Source: an uncultured Oscillospiraceae bacterium (GTDB taxonomy: Bacteria; Bacillota; Clostridia; Oscillospirales; Acutalibacteraceae). Taken from it: 64,000 nucleotides of DNA. A program made the position numbers and the translations under genes. Positions 8,909-17,505 of this stretch are shown piece after piece; position 1 is the stretch's first letter, and each line of letters begins with the position of its first letter. The DNA lies in assembly GCA_949283785.1 (NCBI GenBank), contig CASDTR010000008.1:1-64000 (forward strand), written 5' to 3'. The notes under the pieces were generated by a model, which ran no database searches, was not told the DNA's origin, and saw only the letters and a list, made by a program, of their open reading frames with translations.

Positions 8909-10901
8909 TAGTAATTTCCTCCTTGAATCTTAATGTTTTTGTATCAGCCTTAAAGGGACGGAACTTTTTGCCGCCGCCCTCATAAAACCTTGAGAAAAAT
9001 TCAACATACTGAAGCCTGTTTGTATGAACGTAGGCTCCGATGATGTTGATGCCGAAATTTATCGTATGGCCTATGGCGAAAACCACTATCAAAAGCAGCG
9101 CCTTGGTGATTTTGTTCTGAGGCAAAGTACCCATCATGTTGATGACGTTTCCGATTATTCCCGTAACAAGGCCAAGAGCCAGAAGTCTCGAATAAGAGAG
9201 AATATCGCTCAAATATCCCGATACCACATTGTAGAAAGCGTATAAGCCGCCTCCTATCTTGCCTGCTATACTCTTTGAGCTTCTGCCGCCTGTAAGGATG
9301 ATCAGCACTACGCCCGCAATGGCCATATATTTGCATACCCCCGTAACGGAATCGGGAATTTCAACAAGCATGCCTGCGCATATGGGTCCTGCGCCGCCTA
9401 CGGCGAGGAATATGGGTACCGTTTCGCACAACGCCCCAAATTTATCCCCGTCACGCCATAGCATGTATCCTTTTATTGCGACGCCGACAAACAGGTGTAT
9501 GAGTCCGAAAAGGAAGCAGTACACCATGACTGACATCAGATCATCTCCCTGGGGGTCCTTCCACAAATACAGACGTATTGAGTCGAGGCCGAGGAAGTTA
9601 GTTCTTATGACGTTTATTATGTCGCCGAAAAAGCTTCCGTACATAAATCCCCAGAACATTGTCGATATTCCGCAGTACATATACATGAGCATGGTATTTT
9701 TCTTCTGCCGCTCGGGTTTATATTTTAGGATAACAAAAGCGGTAGCTATCACCATAAGCAGCCCGTATCCGGCGTCGGAAAACATCATTCCGAAAAACAC
9801 ATAGTAGAAAAAAGCCATAATGCCGTTCGGGTCAATATCCCTCTTTGACGGGAGAGAATACATTTCCGTAATCGGCTCCACGGGAGCGGCAAAGCTGTTG
9901 TTTTCAAGGAGCACAGGTTCGTTTTCGTCGTCCTGCGCCACATCCTCTACGGAAACCGCAGCCGTAAATTTTTCCTCAATTTCTTTTTTTAGCTTATCGC
10001 CGTATTTTGCGGGAACATATCCCTCAAGTACAAACACGCGATCGCTCATTCCGAGCTTTCCTATAACGTCATATTTTTCGGAGCGAATTGAAAAATAGTC
10101 CGTGAGAAAGTCTATCTTCGCTGTAAAATCTCCCATTTGCGAAAGTTTGCTCTCATATTCGCTTATGTCGCGGAGCAGCTTTTCCTTTTCTTCCAAATAA
10201 GCCTCATACTGCTCCCTCGGCAAACGGGACGGCATATCCGCAGGCTTTACGAAACCTTCTGCACGCAGCGCTCTTTCTACCTTCTCTCCGTTTTCCTTAA
10301 GACAAAAAATAACCGCGCAGGTTTGCGTTTCATCACAGGAAACAATTTCGATTTCAGCGTCTTCCGCTTCTGGAACAGCCTGCGCCAGCTTCAGCCTAAT
10401 CTCATCCTCCGTTACGGAAAACGGAAAATAGCCGATGAAGGCAGATGAAAATTCAGTGCCCGTAAAATTCATTGGGATGTCCAAATTCACCCACGGCGCA
10501 ATGTTTTCGGCCAGCGTCTCGCTGCGCACTATGGCGGCTCTCGATTCTGATATTTTCTTGCCCAAACCGTTTATCTCATAGCATTTGCTAAGCAGAGCGT
10601 CGGCCTCGCCGCTTTTTTCGATAAACTCAGCGGCCGTAATCTGACGCCTCGGAGCAAAACTGTCGAGCATGGACTTTTTTTCAGCGGAATACTTTAAAAG
10701 CAGTTCCTTTGCTGACTGAGCAGTTTCCAGAAAACGTCCGAGCTGGGAGACGGAATGAGAGACATCCATTTTGTAAATGCCGTCTATTTCACGGTATTCT
10801 TCTATCTGCACTATTCCCCTGCGCTGAAGCAAATCTACTATCTGCTGACTGTCTTCAAGGACAGCGGCAATTTCGATCTGCTTCATAGCCACTTTTGCCA
10901 T
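8901..10901 (-). CDS. atpI: V-type ATPase subunit I (stator, a-subunit)
   Basis: The 666-residue stator subunit conducts ions past the c-ring. The N-terminal half (about residues 1-340) is the soluble domain that anchors the peripheral stalks. The C-terminal half has about seven or eight membrane helices, including the DILSYSRLLALGLVTGIIGNVIN segment with the essential arginine facing the c-ring glutamate. I place the start at the ATG of MAKVAMKQIEI because AAAAGGAGG ends eight bases upstream; a GTG three codons earlier lies inside that ribosome site. The neighbours are atpH 34 bases before and atpK overlapping after. Confidence 0.95.
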   Translation of the reverse strand: MAKVAMKQIEIAAVLEDSQQIVDLLQRRGIVQIEEYREIDGIYKMDVSHSVSQLGRFLETAQSAKELLLKYSAEKKSMLDSFAPRRQITAAEFIEKSGEADALLSKCYEINGLGKKISESRAAIVRSETLAENIAPWVNLDIPMNFTGTEFSSAFIGYFPFSVTEDEIRLKLAQAVPEAEDAEIEIVSCDETQTCAVIFCLKENGEKVERALRAEGFVKPADMPSRLPREQYEAYLEEKEKLLRDISEYESKLSQMGDFTAKIDFLTDYFSIRSEKYDVIGKLGMSDRVFVLEGYVPAKYGDKLKKEIEEKFTAAVSVEDVAQDDENEPVLLENNSFAAPVEPITEMYSLPSKRDIDPNGIMAFFYYVFFGMMFSDAGYGLLMVIATAFVILKYKPERQKKNTMLMYMYCGISTMFWGFMYGSFFGDIINVIRTNFLGLDSIRLYLWKDPQGDDLMSVMVYCFLFGLIHLFVGVAIKGYMLWRDGDKFGALCETVPIFLAVGGAGPICAGMLVEIPDSVTGVCKYMAIAGVVLIILTGGRSSKSIAGKIGGGLYAFYNVVSGYLSDILSYSRLLALGLVTGIIGNVINMMGTLPQNKITKALLLIVVFAIGHTINFGINIIGAYVHTNRLQYVEFFSRFYEGGGKKFRPFKADTKTLRFKEEITNG

Positions 10902-10935
10902 CAAACGCACCTCCTTTTCTGTTTAAATTCTTTTT

Positions 10936-11268
10936 TCAGTCTTTAAGAATGCAGTCAATTACGGCGCGGATACTCTGCTCCTTCTTTTCTTCACTGACAA
11001 AACAGACAGTCTTACTGTTTTCCTCAGCTTCCCTTTCCGATTTCAGCAGTAAATCCTTCGCCTGATTTTCCGCCTGAAAAATAATTCCCTCAGCTTTTTC
11101 GGAAGCCCCTCTTATAATTCGCTCGCTGTTTTCCTTTGCCTTCAGCTTTGCGTTTTCAAGAGCTCTGCTTGCTTCCTCGTTCGCCTGCGCTATTTTTTCA
11201 CGAGACTGAGATTCGGCGTTTAAAATCTCATCAACAATTTTCTCAGCCAAAAATTCACTTCCCTTCAT
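10936..11268 (-). CDS. atpH: V-type ATPase subunit G/H (peripheral stalk helix)
   Basis: The product is 110 residues, nearly all one long charged coiled-coil (SREKIAQANEEASRALENAKLKAKENSERI...), as expected for the subunit that pairs with E in the peripheral stalk (NtpF of Enterococcus hirae). It is the first gene of the operon. The start is uncertain: the ATG at 11268 has no clear ribosome site, whereas an in-frame TTG at 11250 is preceded by AAGGGAAG at seven bases. I kept the ATG because it is the longer reading. The identification comes from coiled-coil character and operon position. Confidence 0.85.
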   Translation of the reverse strand: MKGSEFLAEKIVDEILNAESQSREKIAQANEEASRALENAKLKAKENSERIIRGASEKAEGIIFQAENQAKDLLLKSEREAEENSKTVCFVSEEKKEQSIRAVIDCILKD

Positions 11269-11510
11269 TACATCTTTGACAATATTCTCAATTATTATAT
11301 CATTTGAAAAAAAACAAAACCATTGGTATTTGATATAAACTTTTTACTGCCATATGTGCAAAAGTCACAAAAGACGCTCCCGTATATTGTGTATTTGTGA
11401 ACAAATTAACAATATAAGGTTACGATTCTATATGTTCGTTTTCTGAAAAGTAATTAAACCTTCGTAATTCTTCCTATTCCGATCTAAAAAGCACAAATTC
11501 TTACAGCAAA
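11269..11510 (-). promoter_or_regulatory. leader and control region of the V-ATPase operon
   Basis: About 240 bases without a gene separate the exonuclease terminator from atpH. On the minus strand a consensus TATAAT occurs near 11301-11306, but no good -35 box lies at 16-19 bases upstream. A second, weaker candidate pairs TTGCAC with TTATAT 17 bases on, around 11330-11360. A 34-base dyad at 11383-11416 lies further upstream. A promoter must be here, but which one is used is unclear. Confidence 0.5.
11383..11416. repeat. 34-base inverted repeat upstream of the V-ATPase operon
   Basis: The arms TATATTGT and ACAATATA enclose a second pair, TTTGT and ACAAA, around a central GA. Of 16 possible base pairs 14 match. 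It is not followed by a T run on either strand, so it looks like a protein-binding dyad rather than a terminator. The binding protein is unknown. Confidence 0.65.
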
Positions 11511-11542
11511 AGAAAAAATGCAGTTTACTTTGCAACTGCATT
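11511..11542 (-). terminator. terminator overlapping the exonuclease stop codon
   Basis: A nine-base stem AATGCAGTT/AACTGCATT (11534-11542 with 11517-11525) has the TAA stop codon in its loop and a TTTTCTTTT run after it on the minus strand. It should end the long histidine operon transcript ahead of the V-ATPase promoter. Confidence 0.7.
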
Positions 11543-12412
11543 CTTCTTGATTTTATCATTTTCAGTTTTTGCCTTGATTATTACATGGGTTTTTTCAGAG
11601 ACGGCGACGTGGTCAAAATACTGCTTGAATCTTACGGTTTTGCGAAATTTTCTTCCGCAGTTCTGACATTTGAAAGTCCCCTGAAAGGCCTGACAGGAAA
11701 TTTTCCAGTCATCAAGCTGTTTTGCTCTCTCTCCGCACACGTCGCAAACGCAGATAAGTGCGGAAGGCTCAATGGCAGGGCTGTTTATATCCAGTATGTA
11801 ATGGGTCCTGAAATTCAGCTTGCGGTAAAACACCTCGTCGCAGTCTTTGGCCATTTTTTTAAGGGAATTTTCGTCGAATACTTTTTTAAGACATTCAACG
11901 CTCAGCAGGCTGTCATCCAAAGCCCGATGATGAAAAAATTTATCGTCTTTGATCCCCAAAAGATCCGCCGCAGCGGAAAGACCAAGCTGCTGAGTTGTAA
12001 AAGAGTCGTCAAGCTTTGACTGACAATATTTCTGCAAATCAAGATATTTTCCCAAAAATGGTATTGTCTCTCCCAGCGAAAACTCTTTGCAGTTTTCGAG
12101 AAATACCCTTATATCCGTATCGCCCCAAGTCATTACGATGTCGTCTTTGGAAATCCAGCTTTTAAGGAGCTTTACCGCATTGATAAAGCTCATCCCCCCC
12201 GCAACGTCCGCGTCGGTTATGCTGGTCATTTCGACTACCCTTTTACTGAGCTTTTTGCCGACACAGGGCCTTATGAAAGTGGAAATTGTATCCCTTATAT
12301 TTAAATCCTCATCGAGCTTTACCGCTCCGATTTCAATTATCTCGTTTATAGCCTTTTTGCTTTTAGAGCTGAAGGCGTTATTCCATTCAAGGTCAACCAC
12401 AATATAACGCAT
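11525..12412 (-). CDS. DEDDh 3'-5' exonuclease with C-terminal zinc ribbon
   Basis: The 295-residue product is a DnaQ/RNase T-fold exonuclease related to KapD and ExoX-type proteins. The catalytic acids are visible: D7 and E9 in VVDLEW, an Asp in the GDTDIRVF region (near residue 98), and the HHRALDD motif (His plus Asp) near residue 165. After about residue 215 comes an added treble-clef or zinc-ribbon with CDVC and CQNC about 24 residues apart. That tail is absent from KapD-type proteins and may bind nucleic acid. The substrate, DNA or RNA, cannot be decided. The gene closes the transcript that starts at hisZ, 20 bases after the zinc-ribbon membrane protein, and its stop codon lies inside a terminator hairpin. 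Confidence 0.85.
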   Translation of the reverse strand: MRYIVVDLEWNNAFSSKSKKAINEIIEIGAVKLDEDLNIRDTISTFIRPCVGKKLSKRVVEMTSITDADVAGGMSFINAVKLLKSWISKDDIVMTWGDTDIRVFLENCKEFSLGETIPFLGKYLDLQKYCQSKLDDSFTTQQLGLSAAADLLGIKDDKFFHHRALDDSLLSVECLKKVFDENSLKKMAKDCDEVFYRKLNFRTHYILDINSPAIEPSALICVCDVCGERAKQLDDWKISCQAFQGTFKCQNCGRKFRKTVRFKQYFDHVAVSEKTHVIIKAKTENDKIKKNAVAK

Positions 12413-12432
12413 AAAATTTTACTCCGAAATCA

Positions 12433-13131
12433 TTAAACATGAAATGTTCTCTTAAACCAGAGCTCAAAGCGCTTGTTGCCTGAGACAATGGCAAAAAATA
12501 TTATTAGCGCCGCGCATGAGGCCACAATGGGAATGGAAAACCTCAGGAACGCTTCCTTTTCATAGAAATTATTATAAAATCCGTCGATAACCAGACTTTC
12601 AATCGCTATTTCGGCCAGGAACGCTATGGTTATTTCGGACCACTTGCGCTTTTTTCTGCGCATCCACAATAGAAGAAACAGCGCAAAAGCCGACACGCAT
12701 ACTATTGCGGGCAGAGCCAGATTGAGAAACCATTTTGATGACCTCGTATCCGAAATCACAAACAGTGCATAAAGGGCTACGGATACGGAATCCAAAAACC
12801 AGAGGACATAGGGATGCTCTTTTGTAACGAACAGGGGCACAATAAAAATTATCCAAAAAAGCGCACTGGTAGTAAGCACATAAAGAGACCAGTTTCCCGT
12901 GCTGGGCACGAGAAGATTGCTGATAACGAAAATTATGTTCGGTATAAGCAGGCACATTGAAATAAAAAATCCCATGTACTTGTTTTTCGCCTTCGGGGTA
13001 AAGGTATTATCGGGATAAGGCGGCAGCTTTTCAGGCTCATCCTCAAAGGCGTTGAGCACGGGAGCCGAACAGAGAGGACATTCAATCGCGCTTTCGTCAA
13101 GCTCCACTCCGCAGTTGACACAGTATGACAT
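12433..13131 (-). CDS. zinc-ribbon membrane protein, DUF6320-like
   Basis: The 232-residue product begins with a zinc ribbon (YCVNCGVEL...ECPLCSAPV, residues 3-26), then a proline-rich linker and six predicted membrane helices between about residues 52 and 222. This layout matches my memory of DUF6320, a family of unknown function, though the family number is from recall. AGGAGG precedes the start. The gene lies 13 bases after an HxxxD acyltransferase, and pairs of this kind recur in Clostridia, which suggests a shared membrane-linked acylation pathway. No substrate is evident. Confidence 0.7.
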   Translation of the reverse strand: MSYCVNCGVELDESAIECPLCSAPVLNAFEDEPEKLPPYPDNTFTPKAKNKYMGFFISMCLLIPNIIFVISNLLVPSTGNWSLYVLTTSALFWIIFIVPLFVTKEHPYVLWFLDSVSVALYALFVISDTRSSKWFLNLALPAIVCVSAFALFLLLWMRRKKRKWSEITIAFLAEIAIESLVIDGFYNNFYEKEAFLRFSIPIVASCAALIIFFAIVSGNKRFELWFKRTFHV

Positions 13132-13144
13132 TCCAAAGCCTCCT

Positions 13145-14437
13145 TTATCTGTTGCTTTCTACCTTGACGTGTATTCCCATTTTCACAAGGGAAGTAAAGA
13201 ATTCCCGTTCTATATCAGATTCGGCATAGATGTTTGCGAAAGTCAGCGCCAAACAGTTTCCGAGGCTCGAAGCTCCGCACCTTGCACCGTTGAGCTTGCC
13301 GGGACCCGCCATGAATATAAATTTATCCACCAAAGGCTCCATATCCTCGGGCAGCTTTACAACGCCCAGATTTGTCAGCAGCACGCTTGTGGTCTGCTCG
13401 CCCGTAATAAGAAAGGAAATTCCGATTGCCGCATCTTTTATGAACAGCGGCAGTATGCGGTTCAGAGGATTTGATTCGAGTTTGAGATTGTTTGAGATCA
13501 TGGCGTTGAGCTGCTTTTCATTATTTATATATCTCAAATAAAGAGAAACCTGCCTGACCATTTCCTCAAAGGTGTATTCGCCCATATTTGGGTCTATGCG
13601 CACACTGTAGCAGAGGGAAAAATTCCTGAAGGTATTGGTGGGAAAGGTACGCCTTAAATTTACGGGAATCTGAACGCTTACGTCCTTTTTCTTATAACAT
13701 TCCCTGTTCTGCTTCTGATAGTGAATATAAAGAAGCAGGGCACCTAAAAATTCCGTAATCGTAGCGTTATACTCCGCCGCCTTCTTTTTTAAATCATCTA
13801 CAGGCATAAATCCCGTTGTGATATTTACACGGTGATCGGGGAGTTTCGTTCCCCTGGCGTGATAGACAAATTTGTTAAACTTTTTAAGCTTTGCCTTTGA
13901 GGTTGCAAATTTTACAAAGGCGTCGTTAATTTCATCCTCAGTCGCGGGCTCGTTTATATCGAGGACATTTCCCCCGACGGAAATATTATGTCCGCACAGG
14001 GTGAGATAACGCGCGGCAAGGGTACATAAAAACAGTGAACCACCGTATCCGTCGGTAAGCACATGAAAGAAATCCACGGATATGCGCCTGTCATAATAGT
14101 AAACCTTAAACAGGAAATGGTTGTTCTCGTTCCACTTTATCCTGTGACAGGGATTATTGACGTCGAGCATGACGGGAGGAGCGGCGTACTCGTTCTCCTG
14201 AAGATAATACCAAAAAAAACCCTTTTTTATTCTTACATCAAAACAGGGAAACCTCGGCAAAACGTCGGCGAGAGCCTGCTCGAGTATCTCCGGGACAATT
14301 TTTTCCTTAAGTACGACGGAAACCCGAAACACGTTTGACCATGTTTCGGTTCGCTGGCCGGGGAAAATTTTGCCGGCATTATCCACTTTGAACCACCGTT
14401 TCGGCAAACGAGAAGCACTTTTACCCTTTTCAGACAA
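13145..14437 (-). CDS. HxxxD-motif acyltransferase, alcohol acetyltransferase-like
   Basis: The 430-residue product has the fold of condensation-type and alcohol O-acetyltransferases. The catalytic motif is HVLTDGYGG near residue 130 and the second structural motif region is FRNFSLCYSVRI near residue 280. It has no carrier-protein or adenylation domains, so it acts alone on a CoA- or carrier-bound acyl donor. I place the start at the TTG at 14437, since AGAGGTGAG lies just before it; a GTG at 14446 falls inside that ribosome site. The gene starts 14 bases after the hisE stop codon and is therefore cotranscribed with histidine genes. The acceptor is unknown; a lipid or glycolipid is possible given its membrane neighbour. 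Confidence 0.8.
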   Translation of the reverse strand: MSEKGKSASRLPKRWFKVDNAGKIFPGQRTETWSNVFRVSVVLKEKIVPEILEQALADVLPRFPCFDVRIKKGFFWYYLQENEYAAPPVMLDVNNPCHRIKWNENNHFLFKVYYYDRRISVDFFHVLTDGYGGSLFLCTLAARYLTLCGHNISVGGNVLDINEPATEDEINDAFVKFATSKAKLKKFNKFVYHARGTKLPDHRVNITTGFMPVDDLKKKAAEYNATITEFLGALLLYIHYQKQNRECYKKKDVSVQIPVNLRRTFPTNTFRNFSLCYSVRIDPNMGEYTFEEMVRQVSLYLRYINNEKQLNAMISNNLKLESNPLNRILPLFIKDAAIGISFLITGEQTTSVLLTNLGVVKLPEDMEPLVDKFIFMAGPGKLNGARCGASSLGNCLALTFANIYAESDIEREFFTSLVKMGIHVKVESNR

Positions 14438-14451
14438 AGCACTCACCTCTT

Positions 14452-14778
14452 TTAGCTGTTTTTGTCTACCTGGTGAAATTTCTTGAGATTTCCGCTTTTC
14501 TGGCGGCGTTTTTCGAGCTCTGCGGCAACGTCCTCTACTTCGATGCCCTCATTGGCCATCATAACAAGCAGATGGAAGATAAGGTCACTGATTTCGAGAA
14601 CCGTCTCGTTTTTATCTCCATTTTTGGCGGCGATTATCGTTTCGGCGCACTCCTCGCCCACCTTCTTGAGTATTTTATCGAGACCCTTATCAAAAAGATA
14701 GCAGGTGTAGGAGCCCTCCGTGGGGTTGGCCCTTCTCTCGAGAATTACTTCATATAAATCTTTGATGATGTCGTTCAT
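14452..14778 (-). CDS. hisE: phosphoribosyl-ATP diphosphatase
   Basis: The product catalyses the second step of histidine synthesis, releasing pyrophosphate from phosphoribosyl-ATP. The 108 residues are all-alpha and contain the MazG-like metal-binding pattern KKVGEECAETIIAAK...ISDLIFHLLVMM. It is a separate protein here, not fused to HisI as in enterobacteria. The start is taken at MNDIIKDLYEVI because GGGAG precedes it by eight bases; the hisI stop codon lies in that spacer. Confidence 0.95.
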   Translation of the reverse strand: MNDIIKDLYEVILERRANPTEGSYTCYLFDKGLDKILKKVGEECAETIIAAKNGDKNETVLEISDLIFHLLVMMANEGIEVEDVAAELEKRRQKSGNLKKFHQVDKNS

Positions 14779-14780
14779 TT

Positions 14781-15107
14781 TTATTTCTCCCATATTTTTG
14801 TAAAAAAGCAGCTGTGATTGCCTGTATGGCAGGCAGCTCCCGTTTGCACTACGTTGATTAAAAGAGTGTCGTCGTCACAGTCGGTATAGATATCGACTAT
14901 TTTCTGTATGTGACCCGAGGTAGCCCCCTTGTGCCAGAGTTCCTGACGTGAGCGGCTGTAAAACCAGGTTTCACCCGTCTCAAAGGTTTTGGCAAGGGAT
15001 TCGCGGTTCATGTAGGCAAGCATAAGCACCTCGCCCGTTGATTCCTCTCTCACAACGGCGGGTATTAAGTCGCCCTTTTTAAAGTATCTCTCTATATCGT
15101 AATTCAT
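14781..15107 (-). CDS. hisI: phosphoribosyl-AMP cyclohydrolase
   Basis: The product opens the adenine ring of phosphoribosyl-AMP, the third step of histidine synthesis. It is 108 residues. The metal-binding DCDDD cluster (near residue 76) and the CHTGNHSCF cysteines near the C-terminus are the family's zinc and magnesium sites, and [11 protein letters not shown] is the conserved substrate segment. The start overlaps the hisA stop codon as ATGA, and hisE follows at once, so translation is coupled. Confidence 0.97.
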   Translation of the reverse strand: MNYDIERYFKKGDLIPAVVREESTGEVLMLAYMNRESLAKTFETGETWFYSRSRQELWHKGATSGHIQKIVDIYTDCDDDTLLINVVQTGAACHTGNHSCFFTKIWEK

Positions 15108-15829
15108 TTCTGCTCTCCTCCGACTTTGACGGCTTCCCGCAGACTGAGCGTGCCGCTGTAAATGGATTTGCCGCAGATCACTCCGTAAAGTCCGCCTTCC
15201 TTCACAACCTTAATATCTTCGATATCCTTGATTCCGCCGCTCGCAACTATATTGCAGGAAACAGCGTTGTTAAGGGCAAAAAGCTGCTCTAAATTGGGGC
15301 CCGAAAGCATTCCGTCGCGGCCGATATCTGTAAAGATGATATACTTTACGCCTTTGTCCTCCATGCGCTTTGCAAGGTCGATATATGATATTTCGCTCGT
15401 CTTTACCCAGCCTTCGGCGGCTACCATGCCGTTTCTCGCGTCGATGCCGAGGACAATTTTTTCGGCGCCGTATTCCTTTATACAGTCCGAGACAAGCTGA
15501 GGATTGTTTAAAGCGGCGGAACCGATTATGACTCTCTCAATTCCTCTTGAAAGATAATATTCTACGTCTTCGGCCTTTCTTATGCCTCCGCCCACTTCTA
15601 CCTTCAAGCCGCTTTTTTCGGCTGTCTCGGTAAAAACGCAAGTGTTTATCCTTTTGCCGTTGACGGCTCCGTCAAGGTCAACCATGTGAATCCACGCGGC
15701 GCCCGCCTCTTTAAAAGACGCGGCTGTATCGAGAAAGCTGTCCGCCACCTTGTGGGCAGTATCCATGTCGCCTTTTTTCAGGCGGACACATTCACCGTTT
15801 TTAATATCTATTGCAGGAAAAATAAGCAT
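15104..15829 (-). CDS. hisA: ProFAR isomerase (BBM II isomerase)
   Basis: The product is the (beta/alpha)8-barrel isomerase that opens the ribose of ProFAR to PRFAR. It has 241 residues. The acid-base pair is Asp8 in FPAIDIKNG and the Asp in LGIDARNGM near residue 130. Phosphate-binding loops VGGGIR and ASGGIKD are intact. The opening [15 protein letters not shown] marks it as HisA rather than its paralogue HisF. In most Bacillota hisF follows hisA; here hisI follows with a four-base overlap. Confidence 0.95.
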   Translation of the reverse strand: MLIFPAIDIKNGECVRLKKGDMDTAHKVADSFLDTAASFKEAGAAWIHMVDLDGAVNGKRINTCVFTETAEKSGLKVEVGGGIRKAEDVEYYLSRGIERVIIGSAALNNPQLVSDCIKEYGAEKIVLGIDARNGMVAAEGWVKTSEISYIDLAKRMEDKGVKYIIFTDIGRDGMLSGPNLEQLFALNNAVSCNIVASGGIKDIEDIKVVKEGGLYGVICGKSIYSGTLSLREAVKVGGEQK

Positions 15830-15841
15830 ATATACCTCCGA

Positions 15842-16417
15842 TTACAGGCTTCCCTTGGTTGAAAGGACGCCTTTTCCGTTTTCCTTTACGGCAATGGCAA
15901 GAGCGTGGGCCAAAGCCTTGAATATGGCCTCGATCTGGTGGTGGGTGTTGCCGCCGTAAAGCATATTTACATGGAGGGTTATACCCGCATTATAGGCAAA
16001 CGCCCTCATAAACTCTTCACACATACAGGAGTCAAACTCCCCTACTCTCTCTTCGGGAAATTCTGCGTTAAAAACAAGGAAAGGTCTTCCCGAAACATCG
16101 AGAGAAACAAAAGCAAGAGACTCATCCATGGGAACGGTGAAGCTGCCGTATCTCTCTATACCGCTTTTATCTCCCAGAGCCTCGGCAAAAGCCTTTCCGA
16201 GAACTATGCCTGTATCCTCCACAGTGTGGTGACAGTCAACGTTTAAATCGCCCTTGACCTCAGCTTTCAGGCCGAAGCCGCCGTGAACGGCAAAGGCTGT
16301 GAGCATATGGTCAAAAAAGCCTATTCCCGTATTTATTTCGCATTCTCCGCCGTCAAGGGAAAGGCTGATGTCTATATCGGTTTCCTTTGTTTTTCTACTT
16401 ATGTCAGCACTTCTCAT
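15842..16417 (-). CDS. hisB: imidazoleglycerol-phosphate dehydratase
   Basis: The product dehydrates imidazole glycerol phosphate to imidazole acetol phosphate. The 191-residue monofunctional form has the two metal-binding repeats: FFDHML plus DCHHTVED, and then NAGITLHVNMLYGGNTHHQIEAIFKALAHAL. It has no N-terminal phosphatase domain, so histidinol-phosphate phosphatase must be encoded elsewhere. Only 12 bases separate it from hisA, leaving no room for hisH, which commonly sits here. Confidence 0.96.
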   Translation of the reverse strand: MRSADISRKTKETDIDISLSLDGGECEINTGIGFFDHMLTAFAVHGGFGLKAEVKGDLNVDCHHTVEDTGIVLGKAFAEALGDKSGIERYGSFTVPMDESLAFVSLDVSGRPFLVFNAEFPEERVGEFDSCMCEEFMRAFAYNAGITLHVNMLYGGNTHHQIEAIFKALAHALAIAVKENGKGVLSTKGSL

Positions 16418-16449
16418 ATCATAAATCGCGCTAAAAGCGCATCCTCCGT

Positions 16450-17502
16450 TTAAGATTTATAAAATAAATCAATTCCTTCGCAGACAGCTCTGTTTTCCTC
16501 TTCACTTCCTGCGGAAATCCTAAGGTGCGTGCCCATTTTTCTCACGGCAATACCCTTAGTTTTGAGGAACTCGAAAAGCTCCTCGGCCTTCTCAAATTCA
16601 GTATACACAAAATTCGTCACAGGCGCAACGGGTTTTATTTTTCCTTTATATTTTTCCGAAAGAGCGGTTATCATTTTGTAGAGGTCGTCCCTTGACTTCT
16701 TGATGCTATCGGTACACTCTTTCAGATAATCGGCGTGCTTTAAGACAACCGTACCCGCCGCCTGAGAAAGGCTGTTGACATTATAGGGAGATTTGACGCT
16801 CCTTATAACATCGGTGATTGTTTTATTTGCAACGGCAAAGCCGAGACGCATTGCTGCCAGTCCGAAAGCCTTTGAGCAGGTGCGCAGGATTAAAAGATTA
16901 TCGTACTTTTCGGCCTCGTTAATAAGGGATTCATCCCAGAAATCCATATAGGCCTCGTCCAGCACCACAAGACAATCGAGAGAGGAAATAAGTCTTTTCA
17001 TATCTTCCCTCTTAACGCCCAGGGACGTTGGATTACAGGGGTTTGAAAAAATAAGCACACGGATTTTTTGCTCTTTGGCTTCTTTAATTACATTATCAAC
17101 GGAGAACTCAAGATTGGTTTTAAAGAAATCTATGCACTGAGCCTCTGCAAGCGAAGCATAAAAAGCGTACATTGAAAAGTCGGGAGTGACGGTCATCACC
17201 TTATCGCCTTTTTGGAGAAAAGCGTTCATTATAACCGAAATAAGCTCGTCGGAGCCGTTTCCGGCGGTGACAAAATTTTTATCTATGCCGTAAAACTTTG
17301 AGAAAGCCTCGCAAAGCTCAGAGGCGAATGGATCAGGATAACGGTTAAAATCCACCTTGCCTATAGCTTCCTTAACCTCGGAAAGTATTTCTTCACTGAG
17401 AGAAAAATACGACTCATTGGCGTCAAGCCTTACGGCATATTCGCCCTCAACAGGAGAATATGGAGTGAGATTTCTAATTTTTTCATTTAAAACAAAAGAC
17501 AT
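16450..17502 (-). CDS. hisC: histidinol-phosphate aminotransferase
   Basis: The product transfers an amino group from glutamate to imidazole acetol phosphate. The 350-residue fold-type I enzyme has the PLP-lysine in RTCSKAFGLAAMRLGFA (near residue 210), the SNPCNPTS cofactor loop, and the DEAYMDF aspartate. Length and ends match the family. Gaps of 3 bases to hisD and 32 to hisB place it in the operon. Confidence 0.96.
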   Translation of the reverse strand: MSFVLNEKIRNLTPYSPVEGEYAVRLDANESYFSLSEEILSEVKEAIGKVDFNRYPDPFASELCEAFSKFYGIDKNFVTAGNGSDELISVIMNAFLQKGDKVMTVTPDFSMYAFYASLAEAQCIDFFKTNLEFSVDNVIKEAKEQKIRVLIFSNPCNPTSLGVKREDMKRLISSLDCLVVLDEAYMDFWDESLINEAEKYDNLLILRTCSKAFGLAAMRLGFAVANKTITDVIRSVKSPYNVNSLSQAAGTVVLKHADYLKECTDSIKKSRDDLYKMITALSEKYKGKIKPVAPVTNFVYTEFEKAEELFEFLKTKGIAVRKMGTHLRISAGSEEENRAVCEGIDLFYKS

Positions 17503-17505
17503 ATA

